NCBI RefSeq assembly: GCF_030818935.1
Contig: NZ_JAUTBD010000001.1
Span: 3,286,001-3,350,000 of the forward strand
Source of the DNA: Microbacterium sp. SORGH_AS_1204
Lineage (GTDB): Bacteria > Actinomycetota > Actinomycetes > Actinomycetales > Microbacteriaceae
DNA: 64,000 bases
Direction of reading: 5' to 3'
Under the pieces are notes generated by a model. It did no database searches. It saw only the letters and a list, made by a program, of their open reading frames with translations, and was not told where the DNA came from. The first letter of the stretch is position 1. Each line of letters starts with the position of its first letter. Of the stretch, positions 26,473 through 34,372 are shown piece by piece. The position numbers and the translations under genes are program-made.

Positions 26473-28085
26473 GGGGTCTCCATGGTGCGGGCGGGGGTGG
26501 ACGAGCGAGAGGACGCCGCGAGCTCGGCGAGGCGGCGGGCGAGTCGCACGAGGGCGATGTCGGTGCCGGCGCGCGAGACGAGGCACACGCCGACGGGGGC
26601 GCCGTCGACCGTGAGCAGCGGGACGGAGATGGCCGGAAGGCCTGCGATGGCAGCGGGCGCGGTCATGCGGAGGGTCGCCGCGCGGACGGCGTCGACATCG
26701 GCGGTGCGCTGCGGCGCGGGTCCGGGCACGGTGGGGAAGATGAGCACCGCCCCGTCGACGAGCTCCGCCAGGTGCGCCGCGATCGGTTCGAGCTCGCTGC
26801 GGGCCTCGCGTTCGTCGGCCGGCGTGATCTGCGCGGCGGCGCGGAATCGCTCGGCGACCGCGGGCCCCACGGCCCCGGGGTGCGCGCGCATCCATTCGCC
26901 GTCGTTGCGCCATGCCTCGGCGCCCTGCACCGTGCGGAACGCCGTGAAACCGGCGTCGAGGTCGCCGGTGTGCACCGCACGGAGGGAGGGCGGATCATCG
27001 GACGCCGCGAGCCCGGCGAGCAGCCTCGAGAACGCCTCACGGGTGCCGGCATCGGCACAGTCGAGGATCTCCTCGGGCACGAGGAAGCGCCACGGCAGGT
27101 CACCGCCGGCGGCGCCGTAGACGTTCTCGGTCGAGGCGGAGCCGTCGTAGCTCAAGCACCACTCGGCGACCCGCTGCAGGGTCTCGCCGTCGCGGGTGAG
27201 CCAGCCGATGGTGTCGAACGACTGCGCGAGCGGCAGCATGCCCTGGCGCGGAACGAGGTCATGGGTCGTGCGCAGCCCCCAGAGTCCCTGGTACGACGCG
27301 GGCACGCGGATGGAACCCGCGGTGTCGGTCGCGAGGCCGATGTCGGCGTGGCCGAGGGCGACGGCGGATGCCGGTCCGCTCGACGAGCCGCCGGGCAGGG
27401 CGCCGACGACGGCGCCGTTGGGCGGAGTGCCGTAGTGGGCGTTGTCGCCGGCGATGGAGTAGGCGAACTCGTCGGTGCGGGCGATGCCGCGCAGCGACGC
27501 ACCGGCGCGCAGCAGGTCGGCGACCGCCGGGGCGGTGGCCTTCTCGGGCCGGGCCTGCTCGAGATAGGTCGGGTTGCCTGCGCCGATGCGGAAGCCGGCG
27601 ATGGCGAAGAGGTCTTTGACGGCGACGGTGAGCCCCTCGAGCGGCCCCTCCCACGCGCCCTGCAGGAAGGGATCGCCGACGCTCCGCCAGATCGTGCGGT
27701 CGAGCGGCGGCGTGCGCGGGGTCACGTGGGCGGCGGTGATGAGCCACTGCCCGTCGATGCGCTGCCACACCTGGGTCTGCAGGCCGCGCCCGCCGCCGCG
27801 GAACTGCGACACCGACATGAGCAGAGCGGTGTCGGGCCCGAGCGGTCGGTAGTGGAGGTCGGCGATCACGCGCGGGGGGACGCCGCCGCGCAACGACCGG
27901 AACCCGCTGATGGCGTCGTGGCCGACGAGCAGGCCGGCATTGTCACCGCGGAGCGTCTCGGATCCGGGCGCGAAGAACGCGTCGAGCGCGTCGAGGTCGT
28001 TCGTGACGATCGCGCGCTCGTACGCGTCGAACGCCTCGCGCAGGTCGGTGGGGACCGCGGGGGCCGCGGCCGTGGCATCCGTCAT
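26469..28085 (-). CDS. HpxZ-HpxY-like fusion: DUF3225 domain plus amidase
   Basis: 538 aa. Residues about 13-128 match the DUF3225/AtzH/HpxZ SnoaL-like fold (AFDAYERAIVTNDLDALDAFF, WQRIDGQWLITAAHV). Residues about 140-535 are an amidase-signature enzyme: Lys in LTVAVKDLFAIAG, the serine loop LPGGSSSGPASAVALG and TDTAGSIRVPA form the Ser-cisSer-Lys triad. In Klebsiella HpxY and HpxZ are separate proteins of the hpxWXYZ operon for oxalurate and oxamate; AtzE and AtzH are their cyanuric-acid relatives. Hydrolysis of oxalurate is therefore inferred. Overlaps neighbours by 4 bp on both sides. Confidence 0.78.
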   Translation of the reverse strand: MTDATAAAPAVPTDLREAFDAYERAIVTNDLDALDAFFAPGSETLRGDNAGLLVGHDAISGFRSLRGGVPPRVIADLHYRPLGPDTALLMSVSQFRGGGRGLQTQVWQRIDGQWLITAAHVTPRTPPLDRTIWRSVGDPFLQGAWEGPLEGLTVAVKDLFAIAGFRIGAGNPTYLEQARPEKATAPAVADLLRAGASLRGIARTDEFAYSIAGDNAHYGTPPNGAVVGALPGGSSSGPASAVALGHADIGLATDTAGSIRVPASYQGLWGLRTTHDLVPRQGMLPLAQSFDTIGWLTRDGETLQRVAEWCLSYDGSASTENVYGAAGGDLPWRFLVPEEILDCADAGTREAFSRLLAGLAASDDPPSLRAVHTGDLDAGFTAFRTVQGAEAWRNDGEWMRAHPGAVGPAVAERFRAAAQITPADEREARSELEPIAAHLAELVDGAVLIFPTVPGPAPQRTADVDAVRAATLRMTAPAAIAGLPAISVPLLTVDGAPVGVCLVSRAGTDIALVRLARRLAELAASSRSSTPARTMETP

Positions 28086-28237
28086 CGCTCGTCGTCCCTC
28101 CGGGGCCGGAGCCCGTCGAATGCCGAGAACACACCGAACCGGTGGCTCACCGCGCGGCGCGTCGTCGACACGCGGAGGGGATGCGCGCTCGATGGAGCCT
28201 CGGCGCGAGCGAGCGCGACCGCCAGGGCGGGGGTCAT
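28082..28237 (-). CDS. 51-aa ORF coupled to the HpxZ-HpxY fusion gene
   Basis: ATG 28237 overlaps the acetamidase stop as ATGA, and its TGA overlaps the fusion gene's ATG, also as ATGA. The product starts MTPALAVALARAEAP and ends PRRDDER; third positions are mostly G/C. I do not recognise it. Its position matches HpxX/AtzG, the small GatC-like partner of HpxY/AtzE, but no similarity to AtzG is evident by eye. Confidence 0.45.
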   Translation of the reverse strand: MTPALAVALARAEAPSSAHPLRVSTTRRAVSHRFGVFSAFDGLRPRRDDER

Positions 28238-29460
28238 TCGGTGCCTCCGTCGGGTGTGGGAGCGGACGTCAGGGCCACCGGCTCCACCGACGCCACGGCC
28301 TCGAAATCGGCCTCGCGGATGCGCGCGTGCACCCCCGAGACGATATCGACGACCTGCGAGATGTCGAAGTCGGTCGCCGCGCTCAGGTAGGCGTAGCCGA
28401 GGTGCTCGTCGACGCCCCATCGCCCGTGCAGCAGTGCGAGCGACGAGCGCACGCACGCGCGCATCGCGGCATCGAGGTCGGGGTCCATGCCGGTGGGCAC
28501 GAGGTAGTCGGGGGTGCGCACCAGCGGGCCGGTGACCTCGCCGAACGCGGCGCGCGCGGCATCCGCGGGGATGACCTCGAACCGCAGCGTCGCCCGCAGC
28601 GACGCTTCGAGCGCGGTGAGCGCGACCTCGCCGTCGCCCTGCGCGAAGTGCGGGTCGCCGACGTAGGCCAGTGCCCCCTCGACCTGCACGGGCAGGAAGA
28701 GCGTCGTGCCCTCGACGAGGAGGTTGATGTCGATGTTGCCGCCGTGGGTGCCCGGGGGCACCGAGTGCGGGCGTTCGGCGCCGTCGACCGCGACGCCCAT
28801 CGTGCCGAGGAACGGTGCCAGCGGGAACGTCACGACCGGCTCGCCCCCCTCGACGATCGGGAGGGTGCCGTGCAGGATGCCGTCGCGCTCGGCGACCGCG
28901 GTGAACACGCTGACGTTGTGCTCGCCGCGCGGCAGTTCGCCCACGAGTGCGCCCTTGCCGTGGCGGTTCGAGATGACGCCGTACGGCACGCGCGGGACGA
29001 GCGTCTCGACCGTGATCTTGAGCAGGTCTCCCGGGTGGGCGCCGGCGACGTGCACCGGACCGACGACCACGTGGGGGCCGTCGGCGAAGGGGTCTCGAGC
29101 GACGGATGCCGCGATCTCGATCGCGTCGTCGAGCACCTGGCTTCGCGGCACACCGTGGCGCGCGAAGAACGAGGCGGGGTCTTTGCCCTGGTCGTCGAGA
29201 ATGCCCTCGTGGCTCACCGTGTCGAAGGTGACGCTCTCGCCCGAGGCGATCTCGAGCACGGCGTCGTCGGAGGAGCAGGGCAGGCGCCCCCAGAGCACCG
29301 TGTCGGCGGTGGCGCGGAGGTAGTGGTCGCCGGGGATGGGACCGACACCGGGTTGGAGGATCGGGACGGGGGTGGGGCGGCGGTCGCCCGGCGCCTCGGT
29401 CGCGTCACCGGGCGCGACCCCGCCGACGGGCTCGGGAACCGGGGCCGTCAGGGCGCTCAC
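28234..29460 (-). CDS. Acetamidase/formamidase family protein
   Basis: 408 aa. FmdA_AmdA features are an early HYLRATADTVLWG segment, SGESVTFDTVSHEG, a central VGPVHVAGAHPGDLLKITV near 140 and HGGNIDINLLVEGTTLFLPV near 250, then GDPHFAQGDGEVALTALE. These zinc amidases release ammonia from simple amides. Lying between allantoinase and the oxalurate-type amidase, it might hydrolyse oxamate or formamide; that is inference. GTG 29460 overlaps the allantoinase stop as GTGA. Confidence 0.82.
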   Translation of the reverse strand: MSALTAPVPEPVGGVAPGDATEAPGDRRPTPVPILQPGVGPIPGDHYLRATADTVLWGRLPCSSDDAVLEIASGESVTFDTVSHEGILDDQGKDPASFFARHGVPRSQVLDDAIEIAASVARDPFADGPHVVVGPVHVAGAHPGDLLKITVETLVPRVPYGVISNRHGKGALVGELPRGEHNVSVFTAVAERDGILHGTLPIVEGGEPVVTFPLAPFLGTMGVAVDGAERPHSVPPGTHGGNIDINLLVEGTTLFLPVQVEGALAYVGDPHFAQGDGEVALTALEASLRATLRFEVIPADAARAAFGEVTGPLVRTPDYLVPTGMDPDLDAAMRACVRSSLALLHGRWGVDEHLGYAYLSAATDFDISQVVDIVSGVHARIREADFEAVASVEPVALTSAPTPDGGTE

Positions 29461-30791
29461 GACTGCACCGCCGCGGGCGCGCGCAAGATCTCGCGGCCTT
29501 CTCGCTCGGTCACGGGCGCACCGCGACGGTAGGTCGACTCCCCGCGCAGCCAGGTCTCGCGCACCACGCCGGTGAGCGTCTTGCCGTGCCACGGCGAGAC
29601 GGGGTTGCGGTATTCGAGCGCTGCGGCATCGACGACGAACGTCTCGTCGGGGGCGAAGGCGACGAGGTGGGCCGGAGCACCGGGCTCGATGACACCGAGC
29701 CCCTCGAGGCCGGCGATGCGCGCCGGTCCCGTCGTGAGCAGCGGCACCAGGCTCTCGAAGGCCAGGCCGCGCTGGCGCGCCGTGGTGTGCACGGCCGACA
29801 GGCCCGTCTGAAGGCCCGCGATCCCGCCCCAGGCGAGGCCGAAATCGGGGTTGCCCTTCAGCTCCACGGTGGCCGGTGAATGGTCGCTGACGATCGCATC
29901 GATCGTGCCGTCGACGACGCCCGCCCACAGCAGATCGCGGTTGTCGCCGCCGCGGATGGGCGGGCAGCACTTGAAGGCGCCGGCGCCGTCGGGCACGTCT
30001 TCGGCATCGAGGGTGAGGTAGTGCGGACACGTCTCGATCGTGAGGCGCACGCCCTCGGCCTTGGCGGCGCGCACGTCGTCGAGCGCCCCACCGTCGGAGA
30101 CGTGCACGATGTGCGCGCGGGCGCCGGTGCGCCGGGCCGCGTCGATCACCCGGCGGATGGCGGCACGTTCGCTGACCGGCGGACGGCTGGCCTCGAAATC
30201 GCGGTAGCGCGGACCGAGTGCGCCGTCGGCGTGCAGGTGTGCCGGATCTTCGGCGTGAACGATGAGGAGCCCGTCGAAGGCGGCGAGTTCGGTGAGGCAC
30301 CGCTCGAGCTGATCGGCGTCGAGGTGGACGAACTCGTCGATGCCGCTCGGCGACAGGAAGCATTTGAAGCCCACGACCCCGGCGGCGGCGAGCGCACCGA
30401 GCGACCCGAGGTTCTCGGGGACTGCCCCTCCCCAGTACGCCACGTCGACGGCGAGCTTGCCCACGGCGGCGGCGCGTTTGGCATCCAGCGCCTCGACGGA
30501 GGTGGTGACGGGCGAGCTGTTCAGCGGCATGTCGACCACCGTGGTGATGCCGCCGGCGGCCGCGGCAGCGGTGCCCGTGGCGAAGCCCTCCCACTCGGTG
30601 CGGCCGGGTTCGTCGAGGTGCACGTGCGAGTCGACGAGTCCGGGAAGCAGCACGGCGTCGCCGGGCAGTACAGTGTCGGCCGTCGCGTCGAACGGCTCGA
30701 CGGCGGCGATGACCCCGCCGTCGATCACGACCGTGGCGGCGGTGAACGCACCGTCGAGGTAGACCCGTCGTGCGGCGATCCGTGTGCTCAT
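29457..30791 (-). CDS. allB: Allantoinase
   Basis: 444 aa. Cyclic amidohydrolase with DSHVHLDEPGRTEWEG near residues 55-70, carboxylatable Lys in GFKCFLSPSGIDEF near 143, HIVHVSDG near 230, CPHYL near 254 and SDHSPATVELK near 300. It opens allantoin to allantoate. ATG 30791 is chosen because TAGCGT ends 7 nt before it and no ribosome-binding site is visible, so the message is probably leaderless. First gene of a seven-gene ureide operon. Confidence 0.9.
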   Translation of the reverse strand: MSTRIAARRVYLDGAFTAATVVIDGGVIAAVEPFDATADTVLPGDAVLLPGLVDSHVHLDEPGRTEWEGFATGTAAAAAGGITTVVDMPLNSSPVTTSVEALDAKRAAAVGKLAVDVAYWGGAVPENLGSLGALAAAGVVGFKCFLSPSGIDEFVHLDADQLERCLTELAAFDGLLIVHAEDPAHLHADGALGPRYRDFEASRPPVSERAAIRRVIDAARRTGARAHIVHVSDGGALDDVRAAKAEGVRLTIETCPHYLTLDAEDVPDGAGAFKCCPPIRGGDNRDLLWAGVVDGTIDAIVSDHSPATVELKGNPDFGLAWGGIAGLQTGLSAVHTTARQRGLAFESLVPLLTTGPARIAGLEGLGVIEPGAPAHLVAFAPDETFVVDAAALEYRNPVSPWHGKTLTGVVRETWLRGESTYRRGAPVTEREGREILRAPAAVQS

Positions 30792-30798
30792 GTCGTTC

Positions 30799-30830
30799 AC
30801 GCTATGCGTCCCTCGTTTCGCCAATGTAAC
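30799..30830 (-). promoter_or_regulatory. Perfect GlnR-like box and leaderless promoter of the ureide operon
   Basis: On the minus strand GTTAC-N6-GAAAC (30830 to 30815) is followed by exactly 10 nt and TAGCGT (30804 to 30799), then 7 nt to ATG 30791. It lies between the racemase stop and allantoinase, giving the operon its own start although the upstream genes are collinear. Confidence 0.7.
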
Positions 30831-30842
30831 CGTCATCAACAT

Positions 30843-31757
30843 TCAGGCGAAAACCGTGGCATCCGACGCCTGGGGAGGAGGCGTCGATGCCGCCGAGCCG
30901 GCGACCCTGACGTCGGCGTTCGGGGCGACATCCGCACCGTGGGGCGGGAAATCCACGCCCCGAACGGCGGATTCCGCCCCGAACCCCTCGTTGGAAGCCA
31001 CCCCCGCACCCGGCGCACCCGCGCCGGCATCGGCGACAGTCCCCCGCCCCGCGACGAACGCCCGCGCGGGCGTGGCGTACTCGTCGCGCTTGCTCGTGCC
31101 GAGGCCCATGCGCACCATCCCGGATGCCATGCCCACCGCCGCTGCGACCCCGTCGACGACCGGCACTCCGATGCGCGCCGTCAGCTCGGTGCACAGGTCG
31201 GCCATGCCGGCGCAGCCGAGCACGATGACGTCGGCCCCGCCCGCGGCGGCCTCGACGCCGTGCCGCTCGATCAACGAGACCGCCTCGGATCCCGTGTCCT
31301 CGAGGTCGAGCACCGGGATGCCGGTGGCCGCGAGCGACACGCACGCCCGTTCCATGCCGTACCGCGCGACGAGGTCGTGGGCGCGGCCCAGCGTCCGGCT
31401 GAGGGTCGTGACGACGCCGAAGTGCCGGCCCGACACCGCGGCCAGGTGCATCGCGGCCTCGGCGATGCCCACCACGGGCGCCTCGACCAGTTCTCGAGCG
31501 GCGTCGAGACCCGGATCGCCGAAGCACGCGATCACGTAGGCGTCGGCGGGGTCGACGCGGGCGAGGTCGGCCGTGATCGCCTCGATCACGGCCGCTGCCG
31601 CCGCGATCTCGTCGGTGTGGCTCTCGATCGCCGCAGCGCCGTTCGCGGGACACACGGCGTCGATGAGCACGTCGGGTCCCGCCACCCCCCGGGCGGCTTC
31701 CGCGATCTTCGCGGTCATCGCCCGGGAGGTGTTGGGGTTGATGAGCAGGATCCTCAC
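30843..31757 (-). CDS. Asp/Glu/hydantoin racemase family, probable allantoin racemase
   Basis: 304 aa. INPNTS at the N-terminus, catalytic Cys in YVIACFGDPG near residue 77 and in IVLGCAGMADL near 183, and PVVDGV identify the hydantoin/allantoin racemase family. It would convert (R)- to (S)-allantoin for allantoinase. Relatives end near residue 245; here a glycine/alanine-rich tail of about 55 residues follows, of which residues about 258-280 come from a 67-bp palindromic repeat. GTG 31757 overlaps the permease stop as GTGA. Confidence 0.82.
   Translation of the reverse strand: MRILLINPNTSRAMTAKIAEAARGVAGPDVLIDAVCPANGAAAIESHTDEIAAAAAVIEAITADLARVDPADAYVIACFGDPGLDAARELVEAPVVGIAEAAMHLAAVSGRHFGVVTTLSRTLGRAHDLVARYGMERACVSLAATGIPVLDLEDTGSEAVSLIERHGVEAAAGGADVIVLGCAGMADLCTELTARIGVPVVDGVAAAVGMASGMVRMGLGTSKRDEYATPARAFVAGRGTVADAGAGAPGAGVASNEGFGAESAVRGVDFPPHGADVAPNADVRVAGSAASTPPPQASDATVFA
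30918..30984. repeat. 67-bp cruciform-type repeat inside the racemase 3' end
   Basis: TTCGGGGCG and GGGGCG on one side and CGCCCC and CGCCCCGAAC on the other surround a 9-nt loop. The layout and length match the intergenic element at 34240-34307 (68 bp), with about the same GGGGCGGATT arms. Confidence 0.7.
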
Positions 31758-33406
31758 GCGGTGGCATCCGTTCGCGGTGCGTTCGGCGACGCCTGCACGG
31801 GAACCTCGGCCGAGATCGCGGCCGGCTCGGATGCCGCGGTCGCGGCGGCTCCGTCGACGGTGCCGTCGGAGATGCCCTCGGTCTCACCCTCGAACGTCGG
31901 GATGCGCGGGTCGAGGCGCTCGAAGAGCAGGAACAGCACGTAGCCGAGGCCGCAGCCGATGAACCAGCTGTAGTCGCTGATCGCCGAGAGGTTGAACAGG
32001 CCCAGGTCGGCGAAGAGCTTCGGGAAGATCGCGATCGCGACGGTCGGCACACCGGCGGCGACGACGGCCTTGACCGCGTTCGGGTTGAAGCCGTTGCGGT
32101 ACCAGTAGGGGCCGGCAGCGTCCATCGTGAACATGGCGTCGACCTTCACGCGCTGACGGGCCGAGATGTAGTAGCCGGCGATCAGGATGCCGAAGAGCGG
32201 GCCGATCAGCGCGCCGAGCACGCCGAGGGAGTAGTGGATGGCGTCGGCGTTGGAGTACCAGTTCCAGGGCATGAGGAACGTGGAGCCGACGGCGGCGATC
32301 ATGCCGCCCGCGCGCCACGAGATCTTCTTGGGGGCGACGTTGGAGAAGTCGAAGGCGGGCGAGATGAAGTTGGCGACGATGTTGATGCCGACGGTGGCGG
32401 TGACGAAGGTCAGGCCGCCGAGCAGGATCGCGAAGGGCGTGTCGATCTGCTCGACCGTCTTGATCGGATCGGTGATGAGCGCGCCGAAGACGGGCACGGT
32501 GGCCGACGCCGTGATGACGGTCAGCAGCGAGAAGAACATGAAGTTGATCGGCAGGCCCCAGAAGTTGCCCTTCTTCACCGCCTCGAAGCTCTTGCCGTAG
32601 CGGGCGAAGTCTCCGAAGTTCAGCATCGGACCCGAGAAGTACGACACCACCAGCGCGATCGCGGCGAACATCACGGGGATCGACGCCCAGAAGTCGAGCT
32701 GGGTGGTCGACAGGGTGAAGGAGATGTTCTGGATGCCGGCCTGCGACACGAGGTAGATCGCCAGGATGATCATGACGACGTAGACGGCGGGACCCGCCCA
32801 GTCGATGAAGCGGCGGATGACCTCCATGCCGTTCCAGAACAGCAGGAACTGCGCCACCCACAGGATCGCGTACGAGATCCACCCGAGCGCCGACAGCCCC
32901 GCGAACGAGACGTCGAGCAGCGCCGCGGAGCCGGGCACGAACTTCAGGAAGATGATGTTCAGCGACTCAGCCGCGAGGAACGTCTGCACGCCGTACCAGG
33001 CGATGGCGATCAGGCCGCGGATGATCGCGGGGATGTTCGCCCCCCGGATGCCGAAGACCACACGGTTGATGACGGGGTAGGGCACGCCGGTCTTCTGACT
33101 GGGCTTGGCGACCATGTTGGCGAAGACCTGCACGATGACGATGCCGGCGATCAGGGCGACGAACACCTGCCACGACTGCAGGCCGAGGGCGAAGAGCGAA
33201 CCCGCGGTGACGTAGCCGCCGACCGAGTGCACGTCGCTCATCCAGAACGCGAAGATGTTGTAGCTCGACCACTTCTGCTTCCGCAGCGGTGCGAGGTCTT
33301 CGTTGGCGAGACGCTCGTCGTAGTGGGGCTTCATGTTGCCGCCCCCGTGGGGGTGGCCTGCGGCCTCCACGAGATCGTGGGGGCCGGTGAGCGGGGTGGA
33401 ACTCAT
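31754..33406 (-). CDS. pucI: NCS1-family allantoin/hydantoin permease
   Basis: 550 aa with about 12 hydrophobic segments. The N-terminal KQKWSSYNIFAFWMSDVHSVGGY motif (position about 43-65) is typical of NCS1 transporters of the PucI/Mhp1 type. The C-terminal 45 residues are alanine-rich and hydrophilic. Sodium- or proton-coupled uptake of allantoin fits the adjacent racemase and allantoinase genes. AGAGGA lies 5-10 nt before ATG 33406. Confidence 0.88.
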   Translation of the reverse strand: MSSTPLTGPHDLVEAAGHPHGGGNMKPHYDERLANEDLAPLRKQKWSSYNIFAFWMSDVHSVGGYVTAGSLFALGLQSWQVFVALIAGIVIVQVFANMVAKPSQKTGVPYPVINRVVFGIRGANIPAIIRGLIAIAWYGVQTFLAAESLNIIFLKFVPGSAALLDVSFAGLSALGWISYAILWVAQFLLFWNGMEVIRRFIDWAGPAVYVVMIILAIYLVSQAGIQNISFTLSTTQLDFWASIPVMFAAIALVVSYFSGPMLNFGDFARYGKSFEAVKKGNFWGLPINFMFFSLLTVITASATVPVFGALITDPIKTVEQIDTPFAILLGGLTFVTATVGINIVANFISPAFDFSNVAPKKISWRAGGMIAAVGSTFLMPWNWYSNADAIHYSLGVLGALIGPLFGILIAGYYISARQRVKVDAMFTMDAAGPYWYRNGFNPNAVKAVVAAGVPTVAIAIFPKLFADLGLFNLSAISDYSWFIGCGLGYVLFLLFERLDPRIPTFEGETEGISDGTVDGAAATAASEPAAISAEVPVQASPNAPRTDATA

Positions 33407-33468
33407 GTCATTCCTCTCAGGGCGATGGATGCCACGACGTGGAGTCCGCGGCCGGAGTGGAGCTCTGA

Positions 33469-33488
33469 TGTGAAGTTATGGGTTCACA
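33469..33488. promoter_or_regulatory. Inverted repeat TGTGAA-N8-TTCACA, possible XRE operator 1
   Basis: TGTGAA (33469-33474) and TTCACA (33483-33488) lie between the divergent permease and XRE-cupin genes, on the permease side. Together with the related palindrome at 33520-33541 they are likely binding sites for the XRE protein encoded alongside. Confidence 0.5.
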
Positions 33489-33499
33489 CGACCGCGATG

Positions 33500-33515
33500 G
33501 TTTCGTCCATGTAAC
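33500..33515 (-). promoter_or_regulatory. Perfect GlnR-like box upstream of the permease gene
   Basis: On the minus strand GTTAC-N6-GAAAC reads from 33515 to 33500. No clear -10 sits at the 10-nt spacing; TGTGAA at 11 nt overlaps the inverted repeat, so activator and repressor could compete here. Confidence 0.6.
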
Positions 33516-33519
33516 AGGT

Positions 33520-33541
33520 ATGTGAAGTCGATCCTTCACAT
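33520..33541. promoter_or_regulatory. Perfect palindrome ATGTGAAG-N6-CTTCACAT, XRE operator 2
   Basis: The arms 33520-33527 and 33534-33541 are perfectly inverted. The site ends 12 nt before the TAGACT -10 of the XRE gene, so bound repressor would cover its -35 region. Autoregulation is inferred. Confidence 0.6.
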
Positions 33542-33565
33542 GCCCCGCCTCCTTAGACTCGGGAC

Positions 33566-34213
33566 ATGCCGCAGCCGCACCTCGCCGAAGACGCCGTCGA
33601 GCACCACACCGTCGCGGCGATGGAGGCCGACACTCCCCCCGAGCCCTCGGCATCCGTCGGCGCCCGCGTCCGCGACCTGCGCCAGGCCCGCGGCATCTCC
33701 GCCCGCGCCCTCGCCAAGACGCTGGGGATCTCCCCCAGCGCGGTCTCGCAGATCGAGCGCGGCGTGATGCAGCCGAGCGTCTCGCGGCTCATCGCCATCA
33801 CCGACGCCCTCGGCGTTCCGCTCGTCGCCGCCTTCGATCCGGCATCCGACCGCGCCGTCGAGCCGGTGGGCCCCTCGGGCTTCACGCTGCAGCGCGCGGG
33901 ACAATCGCCCGACATCGTGCTCGACAGCGGCGTCTCGTTCCGCCGCCTCACTCCTGGCTCGGCCCCCGGCGTCGACTACTTCGAGTCGGTCTACCCGCCC
34001 GGCACCTCCGCGCACGGCGCCGACGGACTGTTCCACCACGAGGGATACGAGGTCGGCACCGTCGTCTCGGGCGAACTCACCATCGACTTCGAGGCCGAGC
34101 GCGTGATCCTGCGGGCGGGGGATGCCATCAGCTACCCCTGCTCGGTCCCCCACCGCCTGCACAACACCGGCACCGTGGATGCCGTGGCGCACTGGCTGAT
34201 CGTGCACGCCTGA
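33566..34213 (+). CDS. XRE-family regulator with C-terminal cupin domain
   Basis: 215 aa. Helix-turn-helix at about 30-85 (VRDLRQARGISARALAKTLGISPSAVSQIERG in position 34-65) and a cupin at about 125-210 (HHEGYEVGTVVSGELTIDF, GDAISYPCSVPHRLHN). The cupin probably senses a small ligand, plausibly a ureide. TAGACT ends 6 nt before ATG 33566, so the start is leaderless. It diverges from the allantoin permease, with two inverted repeats in the shared promoter region, and is a likely pathway regulator. Confidence 0.85.
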   Translation: MPQPHLAEDAVEHHTVAAMEADTPPEPSASVGARVRDLRQARGISARALAKTLGISPSAVSQIERGVMQPSVSRLIAITDALGVPLVAAFDPASDRAVEPVGPSGFTLQRAGQSPDIVLDSGVSFRRLTPGSAPGVDYFESVYPPGTSAHGADGLFHHEGYEVGTVVSGELTIDFEAERVILRAGDAISYPCSVPHRLHNTGTVDAVAHWLIVHA

Positions 34214-34239
34214 ATGTGACGTAGCGCCCGCTGCTCCAT

Positions 34240-34307
34240 GCTTCGGGGCGGATTTCGCCGCTCGGGGCGTGAGAAATGCGCCCCAAGCCGCCGAATCCGC
34301 CCCGAGC
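34240..34307. repeat. 68-bp cruciform-type repeat upstream of uraD
   Basis: The left arm at 34240-34269 and right arm at 34279-34307 pair over about 29 bp with a few mismatches around a 9-nt loop. Each arm contains two GGGGCG motifs. A partner copy is embedded in the racemase gene. It follows the regulator stop and could act as its terminator. Confidence 0.72.
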
Positions 34308-34372
34308 CGGAGAGGGACCCCACCGGCCAGCTCTCCCCGCATCGCGGCGAGAGCGCCGAAATGTTCCTCACA

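Noticed and set aside
33534..33541. Translation start of the XRE regulator near CACATG at 33538
   Set aside because: That ATG lies within the palindrome and is upstream of the -10; ATG 33566 directly after the -10 fits better.
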